This document shows, piece after piece, positions 1 to 5,992 of a stretch of DNA of 12,731 nt. Within the stretch, counting starts at the first letter, position 1. Each line of letters opens with the position of its first letter. The notes below the pieces were generated by a model that saw nothing but the letters and a program-made list of their open reading frames with translations, did not search any database and was not told the DNA's origin. The translations under genes and the position numbers were made by a program. This stretch comes from JABDAD01 sp964409695 (lineage in GTDB: Bacteria; Pseudomonadota; Alphaproteobacteria; Rickettsiales; Rickettsiaceae): positions 1 to 12,731 of the forward strand of contig CAYPDX010000040.1 in the NCBI GenBank assembly GCA_964409695.1. Direction: 5' to 3'.

Positions 1-56
1 TTTTCAACTTCTTTTCAATCATTATCGCTCAGTTAGTAATGGGAAATGGTATTAGT

Positions 57-86
57 AAAAAATGGATCCCGTGTCAAGCCCGGGAT
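57..86 (-). terminator. Probable rho-independent terminator of the virB cluster
   Basis: On the minus strand, reading away from virB7, a 6-bp GC-rich stem (ATCCCG/CGGGAT) with a 9-nt loop is followed after three bases by a run of six T (plus-strand A57-62). It lies about 75 bp past the virB7 stop. The dyad is part of the repeat above, so the repeat seems to serve as terminator. The stem is short, so the call is moderate. Confidence 0.45.
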
Positions 87-109
87 TACGGTTAGAGTAC
101 GGGATGATG
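62..109 (-). repeat. GC-rich interspersed palindromic repeat ('VIPGLTRDP' type)
   Basis: This GC-rich block sits in AT-rich DNA. Read on the minus strand it carries two degenerate copies of an ATCCCG-type motif, and the second forms the dyad ATCCCG-N9-CGGGAT (66-71 with 81-86). In one minus-strand frame it would encode VIPGLTRDP. From memory, that peptide is a translation signature of short repeats scattered through many alphaproteobacterial genomes, including Rickettsiales. Only one locus is visible here, so the repeat nature rests on recognition of the motif and not on copies within the window. Confidence 0.6.
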
Positions 110-159
110 AGCCTTTTTGATGAGGCAGCAAAATGCAATCAACATTTTTTCGGTATTGG

Positions 160-351
160 CTACCCAATGTCCCAGTGATTATTAACCGGTCTTCGTTGGC
201 AAGGGCTTCTGTGCCACGGATTATCACTATCACTAGACACACATGGGCTCTTGATTTCGTATGGCGCTTTGGTAGAGCAGGAAAGCATTGATATTAAACA
301 AAATATCAACAAACTTGTTCTAATAGCGACGTTCATGATTTTCATTGGCAT
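160..351 (-). CDS. virB7: VirB7-like T4SS lipoprotein
   Basis: This encodes a 63-aa protein with a short charged N-terminus, a hydrophobic segment (about residues 12-24) and a lipobox LSC with the lipidated Cys at residue 25. The mature part is small, with the motif KAPYEIKSPC and two further Cys-Pro-rich turns (SPC at 53-55, then RRPVN). VirB7 is the outer-membrane lipoprotein that binds VirB9 in the type IV secretion core complex. The size, lipobox, Cys/Pro-rich tail and position after virB9 match the short VirB7 proteins of Rickettsiales. The start overlaps the virB9 end by 32 bp, which suggests translational coupling. A purine-rich AGAAGAAGAG lies upstream of the first ATG; ATGs at residues 3 and 6 are alternatives. 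It could be mistaken for a spurious overlap ORF, but the lipobox argues against that. Confidence 0.82.
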   Translation of the reverse strand: MPMKIMNVAIRTSLLIFCLISMLSCSTKAPYEIKSPCVSSDSDNPWHRSPCQRRPVNNHWDIG

Positions 352-1117
352 TTTTCAACTCTTCTTCTGGGTCAGTATAGGCTTCATTAAATATACACAC
401 TAGTTTTTGGCCAAGCCTCACAGAAAGCTTAGGAAACACATGTTCAACAACGATGATATTAGTATTAGAATCACTAGCATGTAGATTTACCATCGATTCC
501 CTAAGGTCATCGTCAACCGCAAAAATTGCAGGCATATCTTTGTTTTTATCTCTGAATTCAAGATAGGTGAACTCTCCATCATCATATACTTTAATAGGCG
601 CTATGTCTTCACTACCACTAATAGAGTAATTGAAATTATATTTTTCAGGATGCGTTAAATCAGGGCCCGAAGATAAAGCATGGAAAGTTCTAATACTATC
701 TGTCTCTTCATCATCTGGGTACAAGAACCTAACATTAAATACCATGTCTGGATCTCTTATGTCTTCCGCCTCTTCAGCATATAATTCGAAGAAATATGTT
801 CTTTTATTAGTTATTAAAGTCATATTAGTTGTGGCATCACTGTCCATAGGCTTTATAAAAATTCTAAAACCAGATGGGACTATTTGCCACGCCGAGGTAT
901 CACCCATAGAGATGCTGACCACTTCTTCGTCATGAGCAAGTTCGATAGATGTTTGATAACCATAATAGCCTACAAACTTAAATACATCATCAGGACTATA
1001 AACCAATACACGTATTCTACTATCAACCGCAGTAGGTCGTGATTCTCTTATAGCAAAAGATGATGCTGCATTAAGTAGTAAACTCATTAATAAAAAAAAC
1101 TTTATATTACTTAGCAT
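320..1117 (-). CDS. virB9: Type IV secretion protein VirB9
   Basis: This encodes a 265-aa VirB9/CagX-family protein that forms the outer part of the T4SS core complex with VirB7 and VirB10. Residues 1-22 are a Sec signal peptide with a likely cut after SSFA. The N-terminal domain (about 35-115) shows family landmarks: VYSPDDVFKFVGYYGYQT at 39-56, GDTSAWQIVPSG at 72-83 and a TNMTLITNKRTYFFEL stretch at 97-112. The C-terminal beta domain (about 160-245) starts at YNFNYS, contains FTYLEF, and ends with HVFPKLSVRLG and VCIFNE. An acidic linker (115-145) separates the two. The acidic-basic tail of about 20 residues after VCIFNE is slightly long. The start ATG overlaps the virB8 stop by 11 bp and has a GAG Shine-Dalgarno core upstream. 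Rickettsiales usually carry two virB9 copies; which copy this is cannot be told here. Confidence 0.93.
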   Translation of the reverse strand: MLSNIKFFLLMSLLLNAASSFAIRESRPTAVDSRIRVLVYSPDDVFKFVGYYGYQTSIELAHDEEVVSISMGDTSAWQIVPSGFRIFIKPMDSDATTNMTLITNKRTYFFELYAEEAEDIRDPDMVFNVRFLYPDDEETDSIRTFHALSSGPDLTHPEKYNFNYSISGSEDIAPIKVYDDGEFTYLEFRDKNKDMPAIFAVDDDLRESMVNLHASDSNTNIIVVEHVFPKLSVRLGQKLVCIFNEAYTDPEEELKNANENHERRY

Positions 1118-1826
1118 TATTATCTCGTATAAATTTTACGTTATAATCAGTAACTGTAAATCCAAAGGGAGTGCCAGCAGGTTGTTTTATATCAACTTGA
1201 TCCATATTAAATTCTATGGTAGCTTGCCAATCAGTATCTTCAAGATTTTTCCCAGTATGTTCATATGCTTTTGCATTAAATAATACAATAACATTATCTT
1301 CTGTGACAAAATTTATAGATTTAATAGTAACAATTCTTTTTGCCTGATTCTGGAAACGAAGAACAGGAGATTCAGGATTATCTAAACTAATATAATTGTT
1401 ATAATTATTGTACATAACTTTAGTCGAAGTATTCTGTACATAAAGCATTCTATCTGCTAAATCATTATAATCATATCCTTCTCTAATTTTCAAAAATGTT
1501 TCAACAAAAACCTTGGCAATAGATTTTTGTGTGTCATTTGGGTAAGTGTTAGCTTCGCTTATTTCAGCCGCATAATCGTACAAATCACCAACTCCGATTG
1601 CATAACGAATCTGTTGCCTAAGCGGGAATAGTATATTAATATTTATTGCAAGCAAAGCAAGTAACAATACCGTAATAGCCACTTGAGCACCGACTACAGA
1701 TCTAACAGCAAACGGAAGAACGTATATTTGATTATACCACATACGAGCATCTTTAAAATATTCTCCACTTTCAATTAATTTACGCATACCCAGACTTTTA
1801 AAAATATCAATATTGTACAGACTCAC
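1107..1826 (-). CDS. virB8: Type IV secretion inner-membrane protein VirB8
   Basis: This encodes a 239-aa VirB8 family protein, a bitopic inner-membrane scaffold of the T4SS with a large periplasmic NTF2-like domain. A short cytoplasmic N-terminus containing ARMWYNQIY is followed by one membrane span at about residues 44-66. The rest is periplasmic and ends in TPFGFTVTDYNVKF (219-232), corresponding to the family NPxG-type loop, with Thr replacing Asn. Length matches the family (about 230-240 aa). The listed start is a GTG with no clear Shine-Dalgarno; the ATG at residue 14 (position 1787) is a possible alternative and would still leave the membrane span intact. It is the first gene of the minus-strand virB8-virB9-virB7 cluster. 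The AT-rich spacer 1827-1976 upstream should hold its promoter. Confidence 0.92.
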   Translation of the reverse strand: MSLYNIDIFKSLGMRKLIESGEYFKDARMWYNQIYVLPFAVRSVVGAQVAITVLLLALLAININILFPLRQQIRYAIGVGDLYDYAAEISEANTYPNDTQKSIAKVFVETFLKIREGYDYNDLADRMLYVQNTSTKVMYNNYNNYISLDNPESPVLRFQNQAKRIVTIKSINFVTEDNVIVLFNAKAYEHTGKNLEDTDWQATIEFNMDQVDIKQPAGTPFGFTVTDYNVKFIRDNNAK

Positions 1827-1846
1827 AATCTAAGCGATTATTTTAA

Positions 1847-1878
1847 TATAGCATAGGTCAAATAGCTTATATGCTATA
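1847..1878. promoter_or_regulatory. 9-bp perfect inverted repeat upstream of virB8
   Basis: TATAGCATA (1847-1855) and TATGCTATA (1870-1878) form a perfect 9-bp inverted repeat with a 14-nt spacer. It begins 21 bp upstream of the virB8 start, in the spacer between virB8 and the tRNA gene. The spacing fits a dimeric-repressor operator or a weak hairpin in the virB8 leader. A TTGACC hexamer lies on the minus strand inside the spacer, and the plus strand carries a TATAAT at 1875-1880. Neither has a good partner element, so the promoter itself is not resolved. Confidence 0.35.
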
Positions 1879-1938
1879 ATCAAGACTAGTATGTGTGTCA
1901 TTATTGTAATAGTTTAGCTATATGAACTATATATGTTC

Positions 1939-1966
1939 TTGCAATTTTGGAGAAAATCTATATATT
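1939..1966 (+). promoter_or_regulatory. Candidate sigma70-type promoter of tRNA-Arg
   Basis: TTGCAA (1939-1944) and TATATT (1961-1966) are separated by 16 bp and end 10 bp before the mature 5' end of the tRNA. That predicts transcription starting a few bases upstream of the tRNA. The background is AT-rich, so chance matches are common. Confidence 0.4.
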
Positions 1967-1976
1967 TCATTTGCTT

Positions 1977-2053
1977 GCGCCCTTAGCTCAGCAGGATAGA
2001 GCAACAGATTTCTAATCTGTGGGTCAGAGGTTCGAATCCTTTAGGGCGCGCCA
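1977..2053 (+). tRNA. tRNA-Arg (anticodon UCU)
   Basis: This is a 77-nt cloverleaf with encoded CCA. The acceptor stem GCGCCCT/AGGGCGC is fully paired, with discriminator G and CCA at 2051-2053. The D stem is GCTC/GAGC, and the anticodon stem ACAGA/TCTGT (2004-2008 with 2016-2020) is perfect. The loop TTTCTAA gives anticodon TCT at 2011-2013. The T arm has the TTCGAAT loop and a 5-bp stem with one G-U pair. It reads AGA codons (and AGG by wobble), which are frequent in the AT-rich genes here. A decayed insertion sequence starts 40 bp downstream, but no duplicated tRNA end was seen. Confidence 0.97.
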
Positions 2054-2093
2054 AAAAATTTTGTCATAGATGTAAAATCCCAAGCTAGAAATA

Positions 2094-2471
2094 GGCACTC
2101 TTAACAAATGCACGTCTATGTAAGGCTTTCAAAGATTAACCAGAAAAAAGGATTTACCGCCAGCACCACTAGGTGTTAACAAAGGTTTCGTGAAGTTAGT
2201 AAATTAGTTTATACTATTCATATTTAACAACGGAAGAGATGTGTATAATATGGATAAAAGTTTATTTCCAATCACAGTAGATACGTTTAAGGAACCGTAT
2301 TGAGCCGATAGAATACGAAAAGATAAATTTAAACTGCGGCGTAAAATAGAAAACTTCTTTGCTATACGAAAGGAAAATAGACGTTTAGCTATGAGGTTCG
2401 TGAAATCTGATCTTGGATTCCTTGGCTTTATTGCTATTGCCTCTATAAATATAACATTTGTTAACAGTGCC
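2094..2471 (+). mobile_element. IS5-family miniature remnant (378 bp) with both inverted repeats
   Basis: The ends are 17-bp inverted repeats with one mismatch. The left is GGCACTCTTAACAAATG (2094-2110) and the right is CATTTGTTAACAGTGCC (2455-2471). Each is flanked by TA (2092-2093 and 2472-2473), consistent with a 2-bp target duplication. Inside is a reduced transposase reading frame (2250-2453) retaining the C-terminal IS5-type signature. About 155 bp between the left repeat and that frame contain only short open stretches; one ends in DLPPAPLGVNKGFVKLVN then a stop, and I do not recognise it. The element is far shorter than an autonomous IS5-family member (about 0.8-1.3 kb), so it is an internally deleted, MITE-like copy. 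The flank 2472-2576 holds no other gene. Confidence 0.78.
2250..2453 (+). pseudogene. IS5-family transposase, internally deleted and interrupted
   Basis: The frame starts at ATG 2250 behind GGAAGAG, reads MDKSLFPITVDTFKEPY, then hits an in-frame TGA at 2301. It continues in the same frame as KFKLRRKIENFFA, then KENRRLAMRFVKSD, then LGFLGFIAIAS. This matches the C-terminal end of IS5-type DDE transposases: the R-x-x-(V/I)-E-x-F-F motif carrying the catalytic Glu, the K-x-x-R-R basic patch, and the F-L-G-F-I hydrophobic end. The two upstream catalytic Asp regions are missing, so most of the protein is deleted. The frame runs through the right inverted repeat to a stop at 2547, outside the element. 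It cannot encode an active transposase. The family of the first 17 residues is inferred from position only. Confidence 0.8.
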
Positions 2472-2576
2472 TATAGGTTTTACCATTATATCAGCCTTTC
2501 TTATTCATTTTTTCAGTTAAACTCAGCAAATTTTTATGATATAGTCTAAAATTATATACAGGAAGTAGGAATTATT

Positions 2577-2765
2577 ATGTCTAATATAACGGAACAAGAC
2601 GCTAAACCATCAGGAAATGAAGCGCTTAAAAAAGCTCTGGCTGCAAAGAATGCTAATAAAAGCAATCAAGGCTGGCGAGGAAATGGTCCATCAGCATCAA
2701 ACGTAAAGGTTAAGAGCAAAGTAAGCGGTGGAACCAATGCGCCAAGAAAAGGCGGCGACCGTTAA
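2577..2765 (+). CDS. Small basic hypothetical protein (62 aa)
   Basis: I do not recognise a named family. The 62-aa product is hydrophilic, with no signal peptide or membrane span. Residues 13-26 (GNEALKKALAAKNA) could form an amphipathic helix; the rest is low-complexity, rich in Gly, Ser, Asn and Lys, and ends in KGGDR. The net charge is strongly positive, so nucleic-acid binding is a guess only. A good Shine-Dalgarno (AGGAAGTAGGA) sits just upstream of the ATG, and the composition is balanced and not random AT-rich translation. Both argue for a real gene. It lies between the IS remnant and the atp cluster on the same strand, with a 100-bp gap to atpH, and is probably transcribed separately. 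Confidence 0.65.
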   Translation: MSNITEQDAKPSGNEALKKALAAKNANKSNQGWRGNGPSASNVKVKSKVSGGTNAPRKGGDR

Positions 2766-2825
2766 CCTATATTCCACTAAATACTACAATGAATCAAAAA
2801 AATCTCTTTTAAACATCAGTAATGG

Positions 2826-2853
2826 TTGAAGAGGAAAAATTTTTCTCTAGTAT
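2826..2853 (+). promoter_or_regulatory. Candidate promoter of the atp cluster
   Basis: TTGAAG (2826-2831) and TAGTAT (2848-2853) are spaced by 16 bp just upstream of atpH. The spacer contains an AT-rich dyad (AGAG-G-AAAAATTTTT-CTCT, 2830-2848). Predicted transcription would start at about 2860, leaving almost no leader before the first atpH ATG (2866) and about 24 nt before the second in-frame ATG (2884). This is a consensus match only. Confidence 0.35.
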
Positions 2854-2865
2854 CATTTATACCTA

Positions 2866-3420
2866 ATGATACAAAATGATACAATGTTAGTTCTCGCCCG
2901 TAAATTTGCAAAAGTCATAATTTCTTCAGTAGATGATGAATCCATTGAGAAAACCTATAAGGTTTTAAGTTGTCTATGCGACCTAATAGAATCTAACAAG
3001 AATCTAAAAATTGCAATGGAATCACCGATTGTTTCAAAAAGTGATAAAATCATATTATTTGAATCTATAGTAAAAACTAGTAATTTAGAATTTCCTGAAA
3101 TTATCCAAAAAATGGTAAAATTTCTGATAAAGAATTCCAACATGAAATTACTATCTATGATCACAAAGCAATATTATATTTTAATGATAAAAAGAGATAA
3201 TATTACGCAGGCGCGCATATGCTTCGCGAAAAACCCTTCGGATCAGCAAATTAAAGAAGCAGAAGCGATATTAAAAGCAAGATATAAAATAAACCCAGAA
3301 ATTGCAATTGAAGTTGATGAATCTCTATTTGCAGGTTTTATTTTGAAGTTTGACGGAAAAATGGTTGATGCATCAATGAAGAACTACTTTGAAAGCATTG
3401 CAAATATAAACATAGAATAA
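2866..3420 (+). CDS. atpH: ATP synthase F1 subunit delta
   Basis: This encodes a 184-aa delta subunit (OSCP type), which ties the top of the F1 head to the peripheral stalk b subunits. The N-terminal helical domain spans about residues 7-110. The C-terminal signature DESLFAGFILKFDGKMVD (151-168) matches the family end motif (GGF-x-hydrophobic-G-x-x-x-(V/I)-D). Length is close to the usual 177-185 aa. The listed ATG begins in a short tandem repeat (ATGATACAA twice), and a second in-frame ATG at 2884 (residue 7) would place ARKFAKV nearer the usual start. Neither has a clear Shine-Dalgarno. It is the first gene of atpH-atpA-atpG-atpD-atpC, 19 bp before atpA. Identity is supported by both sequence and operon position. 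Confidence 0.93.
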   Translation: MIQNDTMLVLARKFAKVIISSVDDESIEKTYKVLSCLCDLIESNKNLKIAMESPIVSKSDKIILFESIVKTSNLEFPEIIQKMVKFLIKNSNMKLLSMITKQYYILMIKRDNITQARICFAKNPSDQQIKEAEAILKARYKINPEIAIEVDESLFAGFILKFDGKMVDASMKNYFESIANINIE

Positions 3421-3439
3421 TTAGTACGGAGACTAAGTA

Positions 3440-4978
3440 ATGAAATTCAATATCAATGAAGTGACAGAAGTAATTGAAAAAGAGGTTGGTAAGCTTGATC
3501 TTAAGCTAAACCTCGAAGAAGTTGGCGAAGTTGTCACCATAGGCGATGGGATAGCCAGGGTATATGGCTTAGATAATGTACAAGCTGGAGAAACTGTAGA
3601 ATTTAGCTCTGGTGTAAAAGGTCTTGTATTAAATCTGGAAGCTGATTCTGTTGGTATTGTGATAATGGATGATGATAGCACAGTAAAACAAGGAGATGTT
3701 GTAAAACGTACTGGCCAAATAATGCAAGTTGAAGTTGGTAAAGAATTGCTTGGAAGAGTTGTTGATGCTCTTGGCAATCCTATCGACGGAAAAGGCCCTA
3801 TTAATGCAAAAGAAAAAGGCAGAGTTGAAGTAAAAGCCCCCGGAATTATTTCTAGAAAAAGTGTACATGAACCAATGCAAACTGGTATCAAAGCAATAGA
3901 TACTCTTATTCCTATAGGTCGTGGGCAAAGAGAGCTTATAATCGGTGATAGACAAACTGGAAAAACAACTGTTGCGATTGATACAATAATTAATCAAAAA
4001 CATGCACACCAATCAGGGAATGAATCTGATAAAATCTACTGCATCTATGTTGCAATTGGACAAAAAAAATCCACTGTAGCTAGAATAGTGAAGCAGCTAG
4101 AAGAGGCTGGAGCGCTGGAATATACTGTTATAGTTTCTGCTACAGTTTCTGATCCAGCTCCACTGCAATTCTTAGCTCCTTATGTAGGATGTACTATTGG
4201 AGAATATTTTAGAAATAATGGAATGCATGCGCTTATTATTTATGATGATCTTTCAAAACATGCTGTAGCTTACAGACAAATGTCTTTACTGCTAAGAAGA
4301 CCACCTGGAAGAGAAGCATATCCTGGCGATGTATTTTACATTCACTCAAGGCTCCTGGAAAGAGCTGCAAAAATGTCAGACGCTGAAGGGGCTGGGTCTC
4401 TTACAGCCCTTCCTATAATTGAGACTCAGGCTGGCGACGTTTCAGCTTATATTCCAACAAATGTGATCTCTATTACAGATGGACAAATTTTTCTTGAAAG
4501 CGAATTATTTTATCAAGGTATCAGACCAGCTATTAACGTTGGCCTATCCGTAAGTAGAGTTGGGTCAGCAGCTCAAATAAAAGCAATGAAGCAAGTGGCT
4601 GGCAGCATTAAGCTTGAGCTCGCTCAATATAGAGAAATGCAAGCTTTCGCTCAATTCGGATCAGATCTTGATGAAGCAACGCAGAAGCTTCTGGCTAGAG
4701 GGTCTAGATTTGTAGAGCTTTTGAAGCAGCCACAGAATAAACCATATCTTGTTACTGATCAGGTAATAAGCATATTTGCTGGTGTTAAAGGTTATATTGA
4801 TACGATAGAAGTATCAAAAGTTCGTAAATTCGAAGAATCTTTACTTACAACAATCAAAGCTTCATATAGTAAGCTTTATGAAAAAATAGAAAAAGAGCAA
4901 AAAATTAGTGAAGATGCTGAATCAGAACTAAGAAAAGCAATTGAAGAGCATGTAGCTAAATTTAATGCAGTGAACTGA
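3440..4978 (+). CDS. atpA: ATP synthase F1 subunit alpha
   Basis: This encodes a 512-aa alpha subunit, the non-catalytic nucleotide-binding partner of beta in the alpha3beta3 hexamer. The N-terminal beta-barrel (about 25-95) is followed by the nucleotide domain with Walker A GDRQTGKT (169-176), Walker B-region LIIYDDLSKHA (265-275) and RRPPGREAYPGD (286-297). The alpha-chain Arg that reaches the catalytic site is R373 in VGLSVSRVGSAAQ. A C-terminal helical domain follows. Length equals the E. coli subunit within one residue. A CGGAG Shine-Dalgarno lies 9 bp before the ATG. The stop is 2 bp from the atpG start, implying tight translational coupling. No key residue is missing. Confidence 0.98.
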   Translation: MKFNINEVTEVIEKEVGKLDLKLNLEEVGEVVTIGDGIARVYGLDNVQAGETVEFSSGVKGLVLNLEADSVGIVIMDDDSTVKQGDVVKRTGQIMQVEVGKELLGRVVDALGNPIDGKGPINAKEKGRVEVKAPGIISRKSVHEPMQTGIKAIDTLIPIGRGQRELIIGDRQTGKTTVAIDTIINQKHAHQSGNESDKIYCIYVAIGQKKSTVARIVKQLEEAGALEYTVIVSATVSDPAPLQFLAPYVGCTIGEYFRNNGMHALIIYDDLSKHAVAYRQMSLLLRRPPGREAYPGDVFYIHSRLLERAAKMSDAEGAGSLTALPIIETQAGDVSAYIPTNVISITDGQIFLESELFYQGIRPAINVGLSVSRVGSAAQIKAMKQVAGSIKLELAQYREMQAFAQFGSDLDEATQKLLARGSRFVELLKQPQNKPYLVTDQVISIFAGVKGYIDTIEVSKVRKFEESLLTTIKASYSKLYEKIEKEQKISEDAESELRKAIEEHVAKFNAVN

Positions 4979-4980
4979 TT

Positions 4981-5829
4981 ATGTCGACGATAAAGGCTCT
5001 ACGAACAAGGATAAAAAGTGTAAAATCAACGCAAAAGATCACAAAAGCAATGCGCATGGTTTCAGCTTCTAAACTCCACAGAGCAAAAGATGCCGCAAGT
5101 TTTTCTGGACATTATAGAGATAGAATTTTCTCCTTGCTAAATATTGCTCAAAAAAATACAAATTATTCTGAATTATCTTCATTTTATAAATCCATGCTTA
5201 CTAAGAAAGAATCGTATAAAAAAACCATTGCAATAGTCTATAGCTCTGACCGAGGCCTTTGCGGTGGCTTCAATGGAATGATGTATAAGAAACTAAAAAA
5301 AGAATTGCCTCTATATGAGAATCTTAGAATTATTACTATAGGAAAGAAGCTAGATAGAGCGCTCAGTAAAACTTATAATGTCATTGCTCATTTACAGCTT
5401 TCAGAAGATCCTACAAAAATTTCATCACAAGTAAGCGATATTATAGTTAAAGAAGTTGAATCAAACTCTGATACTCAAGTAATAGTGTATTTTACGAAGT
5501 TTAAGAATATTCTTACTCAGACTCCTTCTTCACAAAGAATAATTCCAATTGAAGAACAAGTGCTAGATAGTAAAATAAATTCGAATTTGGAGTTTGAGGG
5601 AGATGGCATCATTGAAAAACTTTGCCACCTATATTTAGCATCTAATTTTACAGCGAATTTATTTGAAAATAAAGCAAGTGAAGAAGCTTCAAGAATGACA
5701 GCAATGGATAATGCAACTCGAAATGCTGGTAAAATGATAGATCAACTAACATTAAAAATGAATAGAACAAGACAGGCGCAGATAACGAAAGAGCTTATTG
5801 AAGTTATTTCGGGTGCCGAAGCTGTATAA
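4981..5829 (+). CDS. atpG: ATP synthase F1 subunit gamma
   Basis: This encodes a 282-aa gamma subunit, the rotating central shaft of F1. The N-terminal helix is typical (RIKSVKSTQKITKAMRMVSA, 11-30). The Rossmann-like middle domain begins with SSDRGLCGGFN (88-98). The C-terminal helix has the family signature SRMTAMDNATRNA followed by MIDQLTLKMNRTRQA, ending in ELIEVISGAEA. Length is usual for bacteria (about 285-295 aa). It begins 2 bp after the atpA stop with no separate strong Shine-Dalgarno, so it probably depends on coupling. The gap to atpD (163 bp) is unusually long for this operon and is occupied by a palindromic element. Confidence 0.97.
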   Translation: MSTIKALRTRIKSVKSTQKITKAMRMVSASKLHRAKDAASFSGHYRDRIFSLLNIAQKNTNYSELSSFYKSMLTKKESYKKTIAIVYSSDRGLCGGFNGMMYKKLKKELPLYENLRIITIGKKLDRALSKTYNVIAHLQLSEDPTKISSQVSDIIVKEVESNSDTQVIVYFTKFKNILTQTPSSQRIIPIEEQVLDSKINSNLEFEGDGIIEKLCHLYLASNFTANLFENKASEEASRMTAMDNATRNAGKMIDQLTLKMNRTRQAQITKELIEVISGAEAV

Positions 5830-5846
5830 AACTAAATTCTAGAGGC

Positions 5847-5928
5847 AATTTTGTCGTTAAAACTCGTCTCCGTGTGCTCACCTAATAAGGATAGGCTGCG
5901 CGCCTCGACTTTGTTTTACCTAAAAATT
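5847..5928. repeat. 82-bp imperfect palindromic element between atpG and atpD
   Basis: Short paired blocks are placed symmetrically around position 5888: AATTTT (5847-5852) with AAAATT (5923-5928), TAAAAC (5858-5863) with GTTTTA (5913-5918), TCG (5864-5866) with CGA (5906-5908), and CCTA (5881-5884) with TAGG (5892-5895). The inner part (GTGTGCTCACC and GGCTGCGCGCCTCG) is much more GC-rich than its surroundings and pairs imperfectly. The layout resembles the palindromic interspersed elements of Rickettsiales. Only one copy is in the window, so its repetitive nature is inferred. It may form a hairpin in the atp mRNA and partly uncouple atpD-atpC from the upstream genes. Confidence 0.6.
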
Positions 5929-5992
5929 TCTCTCTATATATTTAGTTTTATCTAAAATAAGCTAAATATTTTATACATTAAAAAGTAGGATT

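Noticed and set aside
1..22. Possible start of another minus-strand gene (ATG at 22, MIEKKLK)
   Set aside because: Only seven codons are visible before the edge and there is no strong Shine-Dalgarno, so it cannot be supported.
33..242. 69-aa minus-strand frame overlapping virB7
   Set aside because: It reads through the virB7 end and the palindromic repeat; VIPGLTRDP is a translation of the repeat and not a protein domain.
2065..2120. CATAGATG/CGTCTATG as an attachment site or hairpin next to the tRNA
   Set aside because: The match is 7 of 8 in AT-rich DNA, 40 bp apart, with no integrase gene and no copy of the tRNA 3' end.
2830..2848. AT-rich dyad AGAG-G-AAAAATTTTT-CTCT as a terminator
   Set aside because: The stem has almost no GC pairs and no clear loop or T tail; it fits better as spacer of a candidate promoter.
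3433..4012. Long minus-strand frames of 152 and 127 aa under atpA
   Set aside because: They are antisense shadows of a well-conserved gene, rich in Ser/Thr/Pro or Asn/Tyr, with no domain signature.
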